From the NCBI GenBank assembly GCA_905235345.1, contig CAJOLO010000020.1, forward strand, positions 1-14,694: a stretch of DNA of 14,694 bases, read 5' to 3'. The DNA comes from an uncultured Lachnospiraceae bacterium (GTDB lineage: Bacteria; Bacillota; Clostridia; Lachnospirales; Lachnospiraceae). The notes beneath the pieces were generated by a model that saw nothing but the letters and a program-made list of their open reading frames with translations, made no database searches and was not told the origin of the DNA. Position numbers and translations under genes: made by a program. Below, one piece after another: positions 1-7,522 of this stretch (position 1 is the stretch's first letter; each line of letters starts with the position of its first letter).

Positions 1-1280
1 AGCATCTGTGACTCTAACTGTTTCATTGTCTCCAGAATGACTCCAACAATGATTATGAGAGATGTTCCACCAAATGATACATCTGCCTTAAATCTACCAT
101 TGAAGAATATAGGAATAAGTGCCACAATCAAAAGACCAATAACACCAATCAAAACAATGTAGTTAAGAATCTTGTTAAGATAATCCTGTGTCGGCTTACC
201 GGGTCTGATACCCGGAATAAATCCTCCACTCTTCTTCATGTTATTTGCCACTTCCATAGGATTAAAAGTAATTGATGTATAGAAATAAGCAAATATCACA
301 TTCAAAGCAATATAAACAATTAATCCGAATGATGCTTTGGGATATTCGGGATTAAACCAGTAATTCGAATTTAATGCCTGCAAAATCTTCTGTCCTGTAG
401 TACCTACTCCCAAATTTAAGAGATTGATTATAATCGAAGGTACTGACAAAAGTGACGCCGCAAAGATGATAGGAATAACTCCGGCTGTATTAACCTTAAG
501 CGGAATATAGCTTGACTGTCCTCCGGCCATCTTTCTGCCCTGCATCTTTTTTGAATACTGCACAGGTATACGTCTCTCTGCATCCTGAAGAAGAATTACT
601 AAAATTGTAGTTCCGATAACAACAAATACTATTATTGCAACAGCTATAATCGCCTGAACCATATCTTTATTCTTTACAAACAATACATACAGATTAGCAA
701 AATCATTAGGCATACGTGATACAATATTAACTAACAGGATTATTGATATACCATTCCCAATACCCTTGTCGGATATTCTCTCACCAAGCCACATGATTAT
801 ACAACTTCCTGCAGTAAGTGCCGCAATTATAGTTATAATTGCAAGTGCTCCGGTTACTCCCAGTGCTCCCGATCTTGAAAATCCAATTGTAAGACCGGCA
901 CTCTGTATAATAGCAAGACCCACTGAAACATATCGTGTGATCTGGGTCATCTTCTTCCTTCCGTCCTCACCATCTCTTTGCATCTCCTCAAGTGCAGGAA
1001 TTGCAATGGTAAGCAGCTGCATGATAATGGAAGATGTAATGTATGGTGTTACCGAAAGTGCAAACACCGACATCGAAAGGAATGAACCTCCGGTAAACGA
1101 ATCAATAAAGCTATATGAACTTCCTACCACACTCTCCAAATACTTCTGTACCTGAGCCACATCAATTCCCGGAATAGGAATTTGGCAACCCAATCGTACA
1201 ATAACAACTATCCAGAACGTGTAGAATAAACGTTTCCTTAAGTCTTCAACTTTGAACGCATTAATTAAGGTTTTGAACAT
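1..1280 (-). CDS. secY: Preprotein translocase subunit SecY (3' end cut by window edge)
   Basis: SecY forms the protein-conducting channel of the Sec translocon in the cytoplasmic membrane and works with SecE, SecG, SecA and the ribosome. The 426 codons present start MFKTLINAFK and show the expected series of about ten hydrophobic segments. They include the conserved plug/TM2 region (IPIPGID near 34-40, SVTPYI near 76-81), the GIGNGISI motif (173-180), the cytoplasmic loop DAERRIPVQYSKK (233-245) and NPMEVANNMKKSGGFIPGIRPG (340-361). The reading frame is open to base 1 and ends at ...QLESQM, so only about ten C-terminal residues should be missing. The ATG start lies one base after the rplO stop, and the AGAGGTGAT ribosome binding site sits inside the rplO end, which suggests translational coupling. 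It is the last spc-operon gene visible. Confidence 0.98.
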   Translation of the reverse strand, partial: MFKTLINAFKVEDLRKRLFYTFWIVVIVRLGCQIPIPGIDVAQVQKYLESVVGSSYSFIDSFTGGSFLSMSVFALSVTPYITSSIIMQLLTIAIPALEEMQRDGEDGRKKMTQITRYVSVGLAIIQSAGLTIGFSRSGALGVTGALAIITIIAALTAGSCIIMWLGERISDKGIGNGISIILLVNIVSRMPNDFANLYVLFVKNKDMVQAIIAVAIIVFVVIGTTILVILLQDAERRIPVQYSKKMQGRKMAGGQSSYIPLKVNTAGVIPIIFAASLLSVPSIIINLLNLGVGTTGQKILQALNSNYWFNPEYPKASFGLIVYIALNVIFAYFYTSITFNPMEVANNMKKSGGFIPGIRPGKPTQDYLNKILNYIVLIGVIGLLIVALIPIFFNGRFKADVSFGGTSLIIIVGVILETMKQLESQM

Positions 1281-1281
1281 A

Positions 1282-1722
1282 TTACATCACCTCTGCTTTT
1301 CCACCAAGTGCTTCAATCTTCTCCTTTGCTGATGCAGAAAATGCATTAGCCTTAACTGTAAGCTTCTTTGTAAGCTCACCATTGCCCAAAATCTTAACTC
1401 CGTCTTTTGGATTGCTTACAATTCCTGCTTCCAATAAGCTGTCTACTGAAACCTCAGCACCCTCGTCAAAAGCATTGAGTGCAGAAATATTAATTGCAAC
1501 GATTTCCTTGGAATTACGACACTTAAAACCTCTCTTAGGAACTCGTCTGTATAATGGCATCTGACCACCTTCAAAGCCCGGTCTTGGTGCTCCTGAACGA
1601 GCCTTCTGTCCCTTATGACCTTTACCTGCAGTCTTACCATTTCCTGAACCGTGTCCACGACCACGTCTGAAGTTATCGCTGTGCTTAGAACCCTCTGCCG
1701 GTTTTAACGTAGATAAATTCAT
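1282..1722 (-). CDS. rplO: 50S ribosomal protein L15
   Basis: L15 is a late-assembling protein of the large subunit that binds 23S rRNA. The 146-residue product has the usual family length. The glycine- and lysine-rich N-terminal extension (about 20-50, with GRGHGSGNGKTAGKGHKGQK) threads into rRNA in known ribosomes, and the globular C-terminal half carries the ILGNGELTKKLTV stretch (111-123). The ATG is preceded by AAGGAGGTG at good spacing. It lies 29 nt after rpmD, and its stop is one base from the secY start, as is usual in spc operons. Confidence 0.98.
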   Translation of the reverse strand: MNLSTLKPAEGSKHSDNFRRGRGHGSGNGKTAGKGHKGQKARSGAPRPGFEGGQMPLYRRVPKRGFKCRNSKEIVAINISALNAFDEGAEVSVDSLLEAGIVSNPKDGVKILGNGELTKKLTVKANAFSASAKEKIEALGGKAEVM

Positions 1723-1751
1723 GAACGCACACCTCCTTATCTGATATTATA

Positions 1752-1934
1752 TTAAATCTCTTCAACCTTTACTAAATGTCTAACCTGAGTAACCATTCCT
1801 TTTGTTGCAGCATTGTTAGGAAGCTCTACTGTATGATGAAGCTTTCTAAGTCCCAATGCTTCCAATGTTCTTTTATGCTTAGGAATAGCTCCGATAGGAG
1901 ACTTTACTAAAGTAACCTTTACTTTATCTGCCAT
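1752..1934 (-). CDS. rpmD: 50S ribosomal protein L30
   Basis: L30 is a small large-subunit protein. The 60-residue product matches the family length and shows the typical VTLVKSPIGAIPKHKRTLEALGL block (7-29) followed by HTVELPNN. Its AAGGAGG ribosome binding site overlaps the TAA stop of rpsE (gap 14 nt), so the two genes are tightly linked. Position between rpsE and rplO is canonical and supports the assignment despite the small size. Confidence 0.97.
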   Translation of the reverse strand: MADKVKVTLVKSPIGAIPKHKRTLEALGLRKLHHTVELPNNAATKGMVTQVRHLVKVEEI

Positions 1935-1948
1935 TTTGTAAATCCTCC

Positions 1949-2458
1949 TTAACCTAGAATTTCGGAAACTGACTTTCCTCGAAGTTTTGCAACCTCTTCA
2001 GGTGTCTTAAGATTCTTCAACCCTTCAATTGTTGCAAGAACTACATTCTGCTTATTGTTAGAACCTAATGACTTTGTACGAATATTCTTATAACCCGCAA
2101 GTTCAAGCACTTTACGCGCAGGACCACCGGCGATAATACCTGTACCTTCAGGAGACTCTTTCAAAAGTACTGATGCACTTCCGAACTTTCCTGTAAAGTC
2201 ATGTGGAATACTTCCGTTATCATTGATAGGAACCTCAACCAAACTCTTGATTGCATCCTCTTTACCTTTACGAATTGCCTCCGGTATCTCGGCAGCCTTG
2301 CCAAGACCGGCACCTACGTGACCATTCTTGTCACCTACAACAACAAGCGCAGCAAATCGCATATTACGTCCACCCTTAACAACCTTGGTGACACGCTTAA
2401 TATTAACTACCTGTTCTTCTAATTCTAATTGACTAGCATCAATAATAGTATGCTTCAT
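1949..2458 (-). CDS. rpsE: 30S ribosomal protein S5
   Basis: S5 binds 16S rRNA near the decoding region and mRNA entry path and contributes to translational accuracy. The 169-residue product shows the double-stranded-RNA-binding-like S5 N-terminal domain (about 13-80, including the VVKGGRNMRFAALVVVGD block at 27-44 and GHVGAGLGKA at 47-56). It is followed by the C-terminal S5 domain with GTGIIAGGPARKVLELAG (105-122) and a Gly-Ser-Asn loop near 132. The ATG is preceded by AAGGAGG ten bases upstream. It sits 18 nt after rplR. Confidence 0.98.
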   Translation of the reverse strand: MKHTIIDASQLELEEQVVNIKRVTKVVKGGRNMRFAALVVVGDKNGHVGAGLGKAAEIPEAIRKGKEDAIKSLVEVPINDNGSIPHDFTGKFGSASVLLKESPEGTGIIAGGPARKVLELAGYKNIRTKSLGSNNKQNVVLATIEGLKNLKTPEEVAKLRGKSVSEILG

Positions 2459-2476
2459 ATGTTGTTTTCCTCCTTA

Positions 2477-2845
2477 TTAGAATTCCAGACCAGCTTCTCT
2501 TGCTGCATCTGCTAACGCTTTTACTTTACCCTGATATATAAAACCGCCTCGATCAAAGACAACTGTCTTAATGCCTTTTTCTAACGCCTTCTCTGCAATT
2601 GCCTTACCTACATAAGCTGCTGCCTCAACATCATTGGTCTTCTTAAGTTCTGCCTTTGCAGCTTTCTCAACCGTGGATGCTGCCACAAGTGTCTTACCGA
2701 CTGTATCATCAATAATCTGAGCGTACATATGATTATTACTTCTGAATACAGCCAAACGTGGTCTCTCAGGTGTACCACTAAAGCGGTTACGAATTCGTAA
2801 GTGCTTCTTAGCACGAACTTGACTTCTTGCTTCTTTCTTAATCAT
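2477..2845 (-). CDS. rplR: 50S ribosomal protein L18
   Basis: L18 binds 5S rRNA together with L5 and helps form the central protuberance. The product is 122 residues, normal for the family. The basic N-terminus (KKEARSQVRAKKHLRIRNR, 3-21) is the 5S rRNA-binding tail. RPRLAVFRSNNHMYAQIID (28-46) and the C-terminal FDRGGFIYQGKVKALADAAR are family hallmarks. The start codon has an AGGGGTGAT ribosome binding site. The gene lies 17 nt after rplF. Confidence 0.98.
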   Translation of the reverse strand: MIKKEARSQVRAKKHLRIRNRFSGTPERPRLAVFRSNNHMYAQIIDDTVGKTLVAASTVEKAAKAELKKTNDVEAAAYVGKAIAEKALEKGIKTVVFDRGGFIYQGKVKALADAAREAGLEF

Positions 2846-2862
2846 CTATATCACCCCTTTAA

Positions 2863-3402
2863 TTATTTCTTACCAGTCTTACCAACCTTGCGGCGGATAA
2901 CTTCGTCAGCATACTTAATACCCTTGCCCTTGTATGGCTCAGGTCTTCTTGTATCTCTGATCTCTGCAGCATATTGGCCAACTTTTTCTTTATCGATACC
3001 TGAAATCGTAATGGTGTTACCATCTACTTTTGATTCCAATCCTTCCGGATCTTCAATCTCAACAGGATGAGAGTAACCAAGGTTCAATACTAATTTCTTA
3101 CCCTGCTTAGCTGCTCTGTAACCAACACCATTAACCTCTAATACTTTTGTATAACCTTCGGTTACACCGATTACCATATTATTGATAAGTGTTCTGGTAA
3201 GACCATGTAATGATTTCATCTTCTTAAGATCATTCGGTCTTGTAACAATTACTTCATCACCTTCAAGCTTAATGTCCATTTCCGCAGGTAATACTCTCTG
3301 CAGTGTACCCTTTGGTCCTTTTACAGTCACTTGATTATTTTCTGCAATATCAACAGTTACACCTGCCGGTACCGCGATAGGCATTCTTCCGATTCGTGAC
3401 AT
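2863..3402 (-). CDS. rplF: 50S ribosomal protein L6
   Basis: L6 lies near the GTPase-associated centre of the large subunit. The 179-residue protein contains the two tandem L6 domains (about 11-82 and 90-164), beginning MSRIGRMPIAVPAGVTV and ending with the signature PEPYKGKGIKYADE (154-167). The ATG has a strong AAGGAGG site. Its distance from rpsH, 159 nt, is far longer than the usual spacing in this operon. The spacer contains hairpins described separately, so its expression may be partly uncoupled from rpsH. Confidence 0.98.
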   Translation of the reverse strand: MSRIGRMPIAVPAGVTVDIAENNQVTVKGPKGTLQRVLPAEMDIKLEGDEVIVTRPNDLKKMKSLHGLTRTLINNMVIGVTEGYTKVLEVNGVGYRAAKQGKKLVLNLGYSHPVEIEDPEGLESKVDGNTITISGIDKEKVGQYAAEIRDTRRPEPYKGKGIKYADEVIRRKVGKTGKK

Positions 3403-3561
3403 GCCGTTACCTCCTTAATAAATTACATATATATTTTTATATACATTTTTAACACAACATACACGCCAGTTGCTAAGCTCACCTACGGCTCGCTTAAGCA
3501 TTGACATGAATAAGGTTAAGTTCTGCCTTTGCCAACGGCTTGGCTTCACCAACCTGTCTTT
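3403..3561 (-). other. Long structured spacer between rpsH and rplF
   Basis: This 159-nt stretch is non-coding on both strands as far as I can see. Read on the minus strand it holds, in order: a 5-bp stem with tetraloop, GCCAA-GCCG-TTGGC (3544-3531); a stem GCT(T)AAGC / GCTTAGC with one bulge and a 13-nt loop (3499-3472); and an AU-rich imperfect stem around 3446-3425, just before the rplF ribosome binding site. No U-tract follows the GC-rich stems, so they do not look like terminators. A weak promoter within the AT-rich part cannot be excluded. The role is unknown. Confidence 0.6.
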
Positions 3562-3957
3562 CTACCAAACAAATGCTAATACTTCGCCACCAACCTGAGC
3601 TTCACGAGCCTGCTTGTCAGTCAATACACCTTTATTTGTAGAAATAATTGCAACACCTAAGCCACCTAACACCTTAGGAAGCTCATCTTTGCCTGCATAT
3701 ACTCGAAGACCAGGCTTAGAGATTCTCTTAATACCTGAAATAACCTTCTCGTTCTTATCTTTACCGTACTTAAGTGTTATACGGATAGTTTTAAACTTTC
3801 CTTCTTCAATTATATCAACTGCTTTAACATATCCCTCATCTAAAAGGATGTTAGCAATTGCTTCCTTCATCTTTGAAGCAGGAACATCAACTGTATCATG
3901 TTTAGCAGTATTCGCATTACGAATTCTTGTAAGCATATCTGCGATTGGATCTGTCAT
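3562..3957 (-). CDS. rpsH: 30S ribosomal protein S8
   Basis: S8 is a primary 16S rRNA-binding protein and, in Escherichia coli, the translational repressor of the spc operon. The 131-residue product has normal length, with the N-terminal MTDPIADMLTRIRNA block and the C-terminal RNA-binding motif GVAIISTNKGVLTDKQARE (101-119), ending GGEVLAFVW. An AAGGAGG site lies upstream of the ATG. It is 24 nt after rpsZ and is followed by an unusually long spacer before rplF. Confidence 0.98.
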   Translation of the reverse strand: MTDPIADMLTRIRNANTAKHDTVDVPASKMKEAIANILLDEGYVKAVDIIEEGKFKTIRITLKYGKDKNEKVISGIKRISKPGLRVYAGKDELPKVLGGLGVAIISTNKGVLTDKQAREAQVGGEVLAFVW

Positions 3958-3981
3958 TGTATTTTACCTCCTTCAAAAATT

Positions 3982-4167
3982 CTACCAGCTTGATTTCTTT
4001 ACACCCGGAATCTCACCCTTATACGCTAACTCGCGGAAGCAGATTCTGCAGATTCCGTATTTTCTTAACACTGCATGTGGACGTCCACAAACTTTACAAC
4101 GAGTATATTCTCTTGTAGAGAACTTCTGTTTACGCTGTTGTTTTACAACCATAGATTTCTTAGCCAT
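3982..4167 (-). CDS. rpsZ: 30S ribosomal protein S14, zinc-binding type Z
   Basis: S14 helps assemble the 30S head. The 61-residue protein is the short, zinc-ribbon form typical of Firmicutes, with cysteines at 24, 27, 40 and 43 (CKVC and CRIC) ready to bind one zinc ion. Zinc-independent paralogues are longer and lack these cysteines. The ATG is preceded by AGGAGGA, which overlaps the region right after the rplE stop (gap 14 nt). The symbol rpsN is also used for this gene. Confidence 0.97.
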   Translation of the reverse strand: MAKKSMVVKQQRKQKFSTREYTRCKVCGRPHAVLRKYGICRICFRELAYKGEIPGVKKSSW

Positions 4168-4181
4168 GAATCTTCCTCCTA

Positions 4182-4721
4182 TTATTTCTTAAATGGCATT
4201 CCGAACAAAGTAAGCAACTCACGAGCCTCCTCGTCAGTATTAGCTGTGGTAACGAAGATAATGTCCATACCTCTTACCTTATCTACCTTGTCATACTCGA
4301 TTTCAGGGAAAATCAACTGCTCCTTGATACCTAATGCATAGTTACCTCTGCCATCAAATGAATCCGGGCTGATTCCACGGAAGTCACGTACTCGTGGCAA
4401 TGCAAGATTGATCAAACGATCTGCGAACTCATACATCTTTTCTCCACGAAGTGTTACCTTACATCCTATAGGCATGCCCTCACGAAGTTTGAAGTTTGCA
4501 ACAGACTTCTTAGCCTTAGTTACAACTGCCTTCTGTCCCGTGATGGTTTCCAAATCCTGAACTGCTGTATCTATCAGTTTATGGTTCTCCTTTGCCTCAC
4601 CAACACCCATGTTGATAACGATCTTCTCAAGCTTAGGAATCTCCATAACGTTTTTGTATCCGAATTTCTTTGTCATAGCATCTTTAATTTCGCTATTATA
4701 CTGTTCTTTTAATCTACTCAA
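4182..4721 (-). CDS. rplE: 50S ribosomal protein L5 (TTG start)
   Basis: L5 binds 5S rRNA and contacts the P-site tRNA in the central protuberance. The 179-residue product has the family length, with the signature region KLEKIVINMGVGEA (30-43) and the C-terminal block GMDIIFVTTANTDEEARELL. The start codon is TTG at 4721-4719. It is preceded by AAGGAGG with nine bases of spacing, and the encoded MSRLKEQYNSEI matches where L5 proteins begin, so the rare start is well supported. The gene lies 22 nt after rplX. Confidence 0.97.
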   Translation of the reverse strand: MSRLKEQYNSEIKDAMTKKFGYKNVMEIPKLEKIVINMGVGEAKENHKLIDTAVQDLETITGQKAVVTKAKKSVANFKLREGMPIGCKVTLRGEKMYEFADRLINLALPRVRDFRGISPDSFDGRGNYALGIKEQLIFPEIEYDKVDKVRGMDIIFVTTANTDEEARELLTLFGMPFKK

Positions 4722-4743
4722 CTTCTGTAGCCTCCTTTCTTAC

Positions 4744-5061
4744 TTAGTCGATCTTTTCTAACTTACCGTTCACCTTAGCTACACGAACCTTATCCTTCTT
4801 ATCGCCCTGGAAACCTATACGAACAGGCTTACCCTTGTGAACATACATTACGTTAGATATATCAAGAGGTGCTTCTTTCTCAATGATACCACCCTGCTGG
4901 TTTGCCATACTGGGTTTAGTGTGCTTATATACCTTGTTGACACCTTCAACTAATACCTTATGGTTTTTAACATCTACTGATAAAACCTTTCCGGTTTTTC
5001 CTTTGTCTTTTCCGGTAATGACCTGTACAAGATCATCCTTTTTAATTTTACTAGTTGCCAT
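4744..5061 (-). CDS. rplX: 50S ribosomal protein L24
   Basis: L24 initiates assembly of the large subunit by binding 23S rRNA. The 105-residue product has a KOW motif at about 8-35 (DLVQVITGKDKGKTGKVLSV) and the following KVLVEGVNKVYKHTKPS block (44-60), both diagnostic. The ATG follows AAGGAGGGT. The ribosome binding site overlaps the rplN stop region (gap 13 nt). Confidence 0.98.
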   Translation of the reverse strand: MATSKIKKDDLVQVITGKDKGKTGKVLSVDVKNHKVLVEGVNKVYKHTKPSMANQQGGIIEKEAPLDISNVMYVHKGKPVRIGFQGDKKDKVRVAKVNGKLEKID

Positions 5062-5074
5062 CCTGACACCCTCC

Positions 5075-5443
5075 TTATAAAACTTCCGGTGCTAATGAAA
5101 CGATCTTCATGAACTTCTTATCTCTGAGCTCTCTTGCAACAGGCCCAAAAATACGTGTTCCTCTCGGATTCTGATCGTCCTTGATGATTACAGCAGCGTT
5201 CTCATCAAACTTGATATAAGAACCATCCTTACGACGTGCACCCTTCTTTGTGCGGACTACAACTGCCTTAACAACGTCACCCTTCTTTACAACACCTCCT
5301 GGTGTTGCATCTTTTACAGAGGCAACGATGACATCACCGATATTTGCATATCTTCTTGTTGAACCGCCTAATACTCTGATACAAAGTAACTCCTTTGCTC
5401 CTGTATTGTCGGCAACCTTAAGTCTTGTTTCCTGTTGAACCAT
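5075..5443 (-). CDS. rplN: 50S ribosomal protein L14
   Basis: L14 sits at the subunit interface and contributes to inter-subunit bridges. The 122-residue product is the standard length, starting MVQQETRLKVADNTGAKEL. It contains the beta-barrel core and the signature region around 60-90 (KAVVVRTKKGARRKDGSYI, 64-82), and ends FMKIVSLAPEVL. The start has AAGGAGG eight bases upstream. It lies 17 nt after rpsQ. Confidence 0.98.
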   Translation of the reverse strand: MVQQETRLKVADNTGAKELLCIRVLGGSTRRYANIGDVIVASVKDATPGGVVKKGDVVKAVVVRTKKGARRKDGSYIKFDENAAVIIKDDQNPRGTRIFGPVARELRDKKFMKIVSLAPEVL

Positions 5444-5460
5444 TCTCTTTGCCTCCTTAA

Positions 5461-5730
5461 TTATTTAGCCTTTTCTATGATTTCTACAAGTCTCCATCTC
5501 TTATCCTTAGATAAAGGTCTTGTTTCCATAACTCTTACACGATCACCGATATGACACTCATTGTTCTCATCATGAGCCTTCAGCTTATAAGTTCTCTTCA
5601 CAATCTTTCCATAAAGAGGATGCTTAACATTATCAACGATTGAAACAACAATTGTCTTATCCATCTTATCACTTGTTACAATTCCTACACGTGTTTTTCT
5701 CAAATTTCTTTCTGATGAATTCTCTGCCAC
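5461..5730 (-). CDS. rpsQ: 30S ribosomal protein S17 (GTG start)
   Basis: S17 is an early-binding 16S rRNA protein with an OB fold. The 89-residue product contains RVGIVTSDKMDKTIVVSI (14-31) and the S17 signature GDRVRVMETRPLSKDKRW (62-79). The start codon is GTG at 5730-5728, preceded by GGAAGGAGG with eight bases of spacing. No in-frame ATG offers a comparable site. It follows rpmC after 23 nt. Confidence 0.97.
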   Translation of the reverse strand: MAENSSERNLRKTRVGIVTSDKMDKTIVVSIVDNVKHPLYGKIVKRTYKLKAHDENNECHIGDRVRVMETRPLSKDKRWRLVEIIEKAK

Positions 5731-5753
5731 CTGTTTTTCCTCCTTCCGATATA

Positions 5754-5957
5754 TTAAGCATTAGCCTTCTCAGTAATGATTGACTGAATTCTTGCGATAT
5801 TTCTTCTAACCTCTTTAATTCTGCTTGTATTATCTAACTGGTTAGTTGCATTCTGGAATCTCAGATTAAATAATTCCTTCTTAGCAGCTACTAACTCTGC
5901 GTTTAACTCATTAACATTCTTAGACCTTAAGTCATCACGATATTCCTTAGTTTTCAC
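5754..5957 (-). CDS. rpmC: 50S ribosomal protein L29 (GTG start, overlaps rplP)
   Basis: L29 lies near the peptide exit tunnel mouth and forms part of the docking site for trigger factor and the signal recognition particle. I place the start at the GTG at 5957-5955 (MKTKEYRDDLRSK, 67 residues). The ribosome binding site GGGAGG lies eight bases before it. The upstream in-frame GTG at 5966 overlaps that ribosome binding site and cannot use it. With this start the gene overlaps the 3' end of rplP by 11 nt, and its ribosome binding site is inside rplP, suggesting coupling. The sequence is two long helices, with the conserved ELFNLRFQNATNQLDN (28-43) in the middle. Confidence 0.95.
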   Translation of the reverse strand: MKTKEYRDDLRSKNVNELNAELVAAKKELFNLRFQNATNQLDNTSRIKEVRRNIARIQSIITEKANA

Positions 5958-6384
5958 TGCCTGCACCTCCCTCTAAATCTGCTTTGGAAACAATCTTACA
6001 TTTAACCGGGAGCTTATGTGTTGCAAGTCTTAATGCTTCTCTTGCTACATCCTCAGGTACACCTGCAATCTCAAACATTACACGACCTGGCTTAACAACA
6101 GCTACCCATCCCTCTACGTTACCTTTACCTTTACCCATACGAACTCCGATAGGCTTAGATGTATAAGGCTTATCAGGGAATATCTTAATCCATACCTTAC
6201 CGGTACGCTTTACGTAACGTGTCATAGCAACACGGGCTGCTTCAATCTGGTTTGACTTAATCCATGCCGGCTCCATAGCAACGATACCATATTCACCATT
6301 GCTGATCTTGTTACCTCTTGTAGCCTTACCAGCCATTGACCCTCTGAATTGCTTTCTATGTTTTGTTCTTTTTGGCATTAACAT
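5947..6384 (-). CDS. rplP: 50S ribosomal protein L16
   Basis: L16 binds near the A site of the large subunit and is needed for late 50S maturation. The 145-residue product starts MLMPKRTKHRKQ, matching the usual ML-PKR start. It carries the conserved PIGVRMGKGKGNVEGWVAVV block (78-97). The ATG at 6384 shares its A with the rpsC stop (TAATG). A GGGAG site lies nine bases upstream; the second ATG two codons later would sit too far from it. The last codons hold the rpmC ribosome binding site, and the gene overlaps rpmC by 11 nt. Confidence 0.97.
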   Translation of the reverse strand: MLMPKRTKHRKQFRGSMAGKATRGNKISNGEYGIVAMEPAWIKSNQIEAARVAMTRYVKRTGKVWIKIFPDKPYTSKPIGVRMGKGKGNVEGWVAVVKPGRVMFEIAGVPEDVAREALRLATHKLPVKCKIVSKADLEGGAGSEN

Positions 6385-7049
6385 TATTGATCGCTCCCTT
6401 CCTTATTGTTCTTAGTTGGAAGTACTTCGCCATGATATATCCATGTCTTAACACCAACCTTACCATAGGTTGTGTCAGCCTCAGCAAAACCATAATCGAT
6501 ATCTGCACGAAGTGTCTGAAGAGGAATAGTACCATCACTATAGAACTCTGTACGAGCCATATCAGCACCGCCCAAACGTCCTGAAACGGAAGTCTTGATT
6601 CCAAGTGCTCCTGTCTTCATTGTTCTATCCATGCATGACTTCATTGCACGACGGAAAGAAATACGCTTCTCTAACTGTGCTGCAATATTCTCAGCTACCA
6701 ACTGAGCATCTGCATCCGGCTTTTTAACCTCTTTGACATCTACCATTAACTTCTTGTCAGTAAGCTTTGCAACATCCTTCTTAAGCTTCTCAATCTCTGC
6801 TCCGCCTTTACCGATAATAACTCCGGGCTTTGCTGTATGAATGATAACTTTTAATCTGTCAGAAGCTCTCTCAATCTCAATCTTAGAAACCTGAGCATTG
6901 TAAAGTCTTTTCTTGAGGTATTCACGAATCTTATTATCTTCAACTAAGTTGTTCGCGAATTCGCCATCCTTTGTATCAGCATACCATCTGGAATCCCAAT
7001 CCTTGATGATACCAACTCTCAAACCATGAGGATTAACTTTCTGTCCCAT
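6384..7049 (-). CDS. rpsC: 30S ribosomal protein S3
   Basis: S3 forms part of the mRNA entry channel and its helicase activity. The 221-residue product has the N-terminal block MGQKVNPHGLRVGIIKDWDS, a type II KH domain with the GVIIGKGG loop (76-83), and the C-terminal S3 domain including KTGALGIKTSVSGRLGGADMART (146-168). AAGGAGG precedes the ATG by six bases. The stop overlaps the rplP start by one base, and the gene starts 11 nt after rplV. Confidence 0.98.
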   Translation of the reverse strand: MGQKVNPHGLRVGIIKDWDSRWYADTKDGEFANNLVEDNKIREYLKKRLYNAQVSKIEIERASDRLKVIIHTAKPGVIIGKGGAEIEKLKKDVAKLTDKKLMVDVKEVKKPDADAQLVAENIAAQLEKRISFRRAMKSCMDRTMKTGALGIKTSVSGRLGGADMARTEFYSDGTIPLQTLRADIDYGFAEADTTYGKVGVKTWIYHGEVLPTKNNKEGSDQ

Positions 7050-7060
7050 TTCCTGCCTCC

Positions 7061-7447
7061 TTATCTTTCATCAAGCACAATAGTAATATGGCTTGTTCTC
7101 TTTTCAATTCTATAAGCTCTGCCCTGTGCTCTTGGTTGAATTCTCTTCATTGTAGGACCCTTGTTAGCATAACACTCTGCAATATAAAGGTCTTCAATCT
7201 TCATTCCGTTGTTATTCTCAGCATTGGCAATAGCTGACTTTAATAACTTCTCTATAACACTTGAAGCATATCTTGGGTTATATGCTAATATAGCAAGTGC
7301 AGTCTGTACATCCTTTCCTCTGATGGCATCTAAAACGAAACATGCTTTTGTTACAGACACTCTGGCATAAGAAACCTTAGCTGAAGGTCTTGTATCCTTA
7401 TTCGCATTTCTTTCTCTTTTTATCTGGGATCTATGTCCTTTTGCCAT
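7061..7447 (-). CDS. rplV: 50S ribosomal protein L22
   Basis: L22 contacts all 23S rRNA domains, and its long beta-hairpin lines the exit tunnel near the macrolide site. The product is 128 residues, about 15-18 longer than the E. coli form owing to a basic N-terminal tail (MAKGHRSQIKRERNANKDTR), which I associate with Clostridia. The core runs from SAKVSYARVS (22-31), and the tunnel hairpin and terminal strand lie at about 98-127 (RIQPRAQGRAYRIEKRTSHI). AAGGAGG precedes the ATG by eight bases. A 75-nt spacer with no clear structure separates it from rpsS. Confidence 0.98.
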   Translation of the reverse strand: MAKGHRSQIKRERNANKDTRPSAKVSYARVSVTKACFVLDAIRGKDVQTALAILAYNPRYASSVIEKLLKSAIANAENNNGMKIEDLYIAECYANKGPTMKRIQPRAQGRAYRIEKRTSHITIVLDER

Positions 7448-7522
7448 GGATGAACCCTCCTTTCAAATCTTACAAATCATCTTTATTATTCGTATTACCT
7501 TATTTGTTAAATTGATTCTGTC

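Noticed and set aside
766..1155. 129-codon open frame on the plus strand opposite secY
   Set aside because: It is antisense to well-conserved SecY membrane segments and has no independent evidence.
3425..3470. Internal promoter upstream of rplF (TTGTGT with AT-rich -10-like boxes)
   Set aside because: The region is so AT-rich that several -10-like hexamers appear by chance, and the -35 match is weak. Not supported enough to list.
3614..4192. 192-codon open frame on the plus strand opposite rpsH and rpsZ
   Set aside because: It is antisense to two certain ribosomal protein genes, has no family resemblance and no clear ribosome binding site.
7448..7522. 75-nt spacer between rplV and rpsS as a possible control region
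   Set aside because: It is AT-rich with no stable stem, promoter or repeat that I can find.
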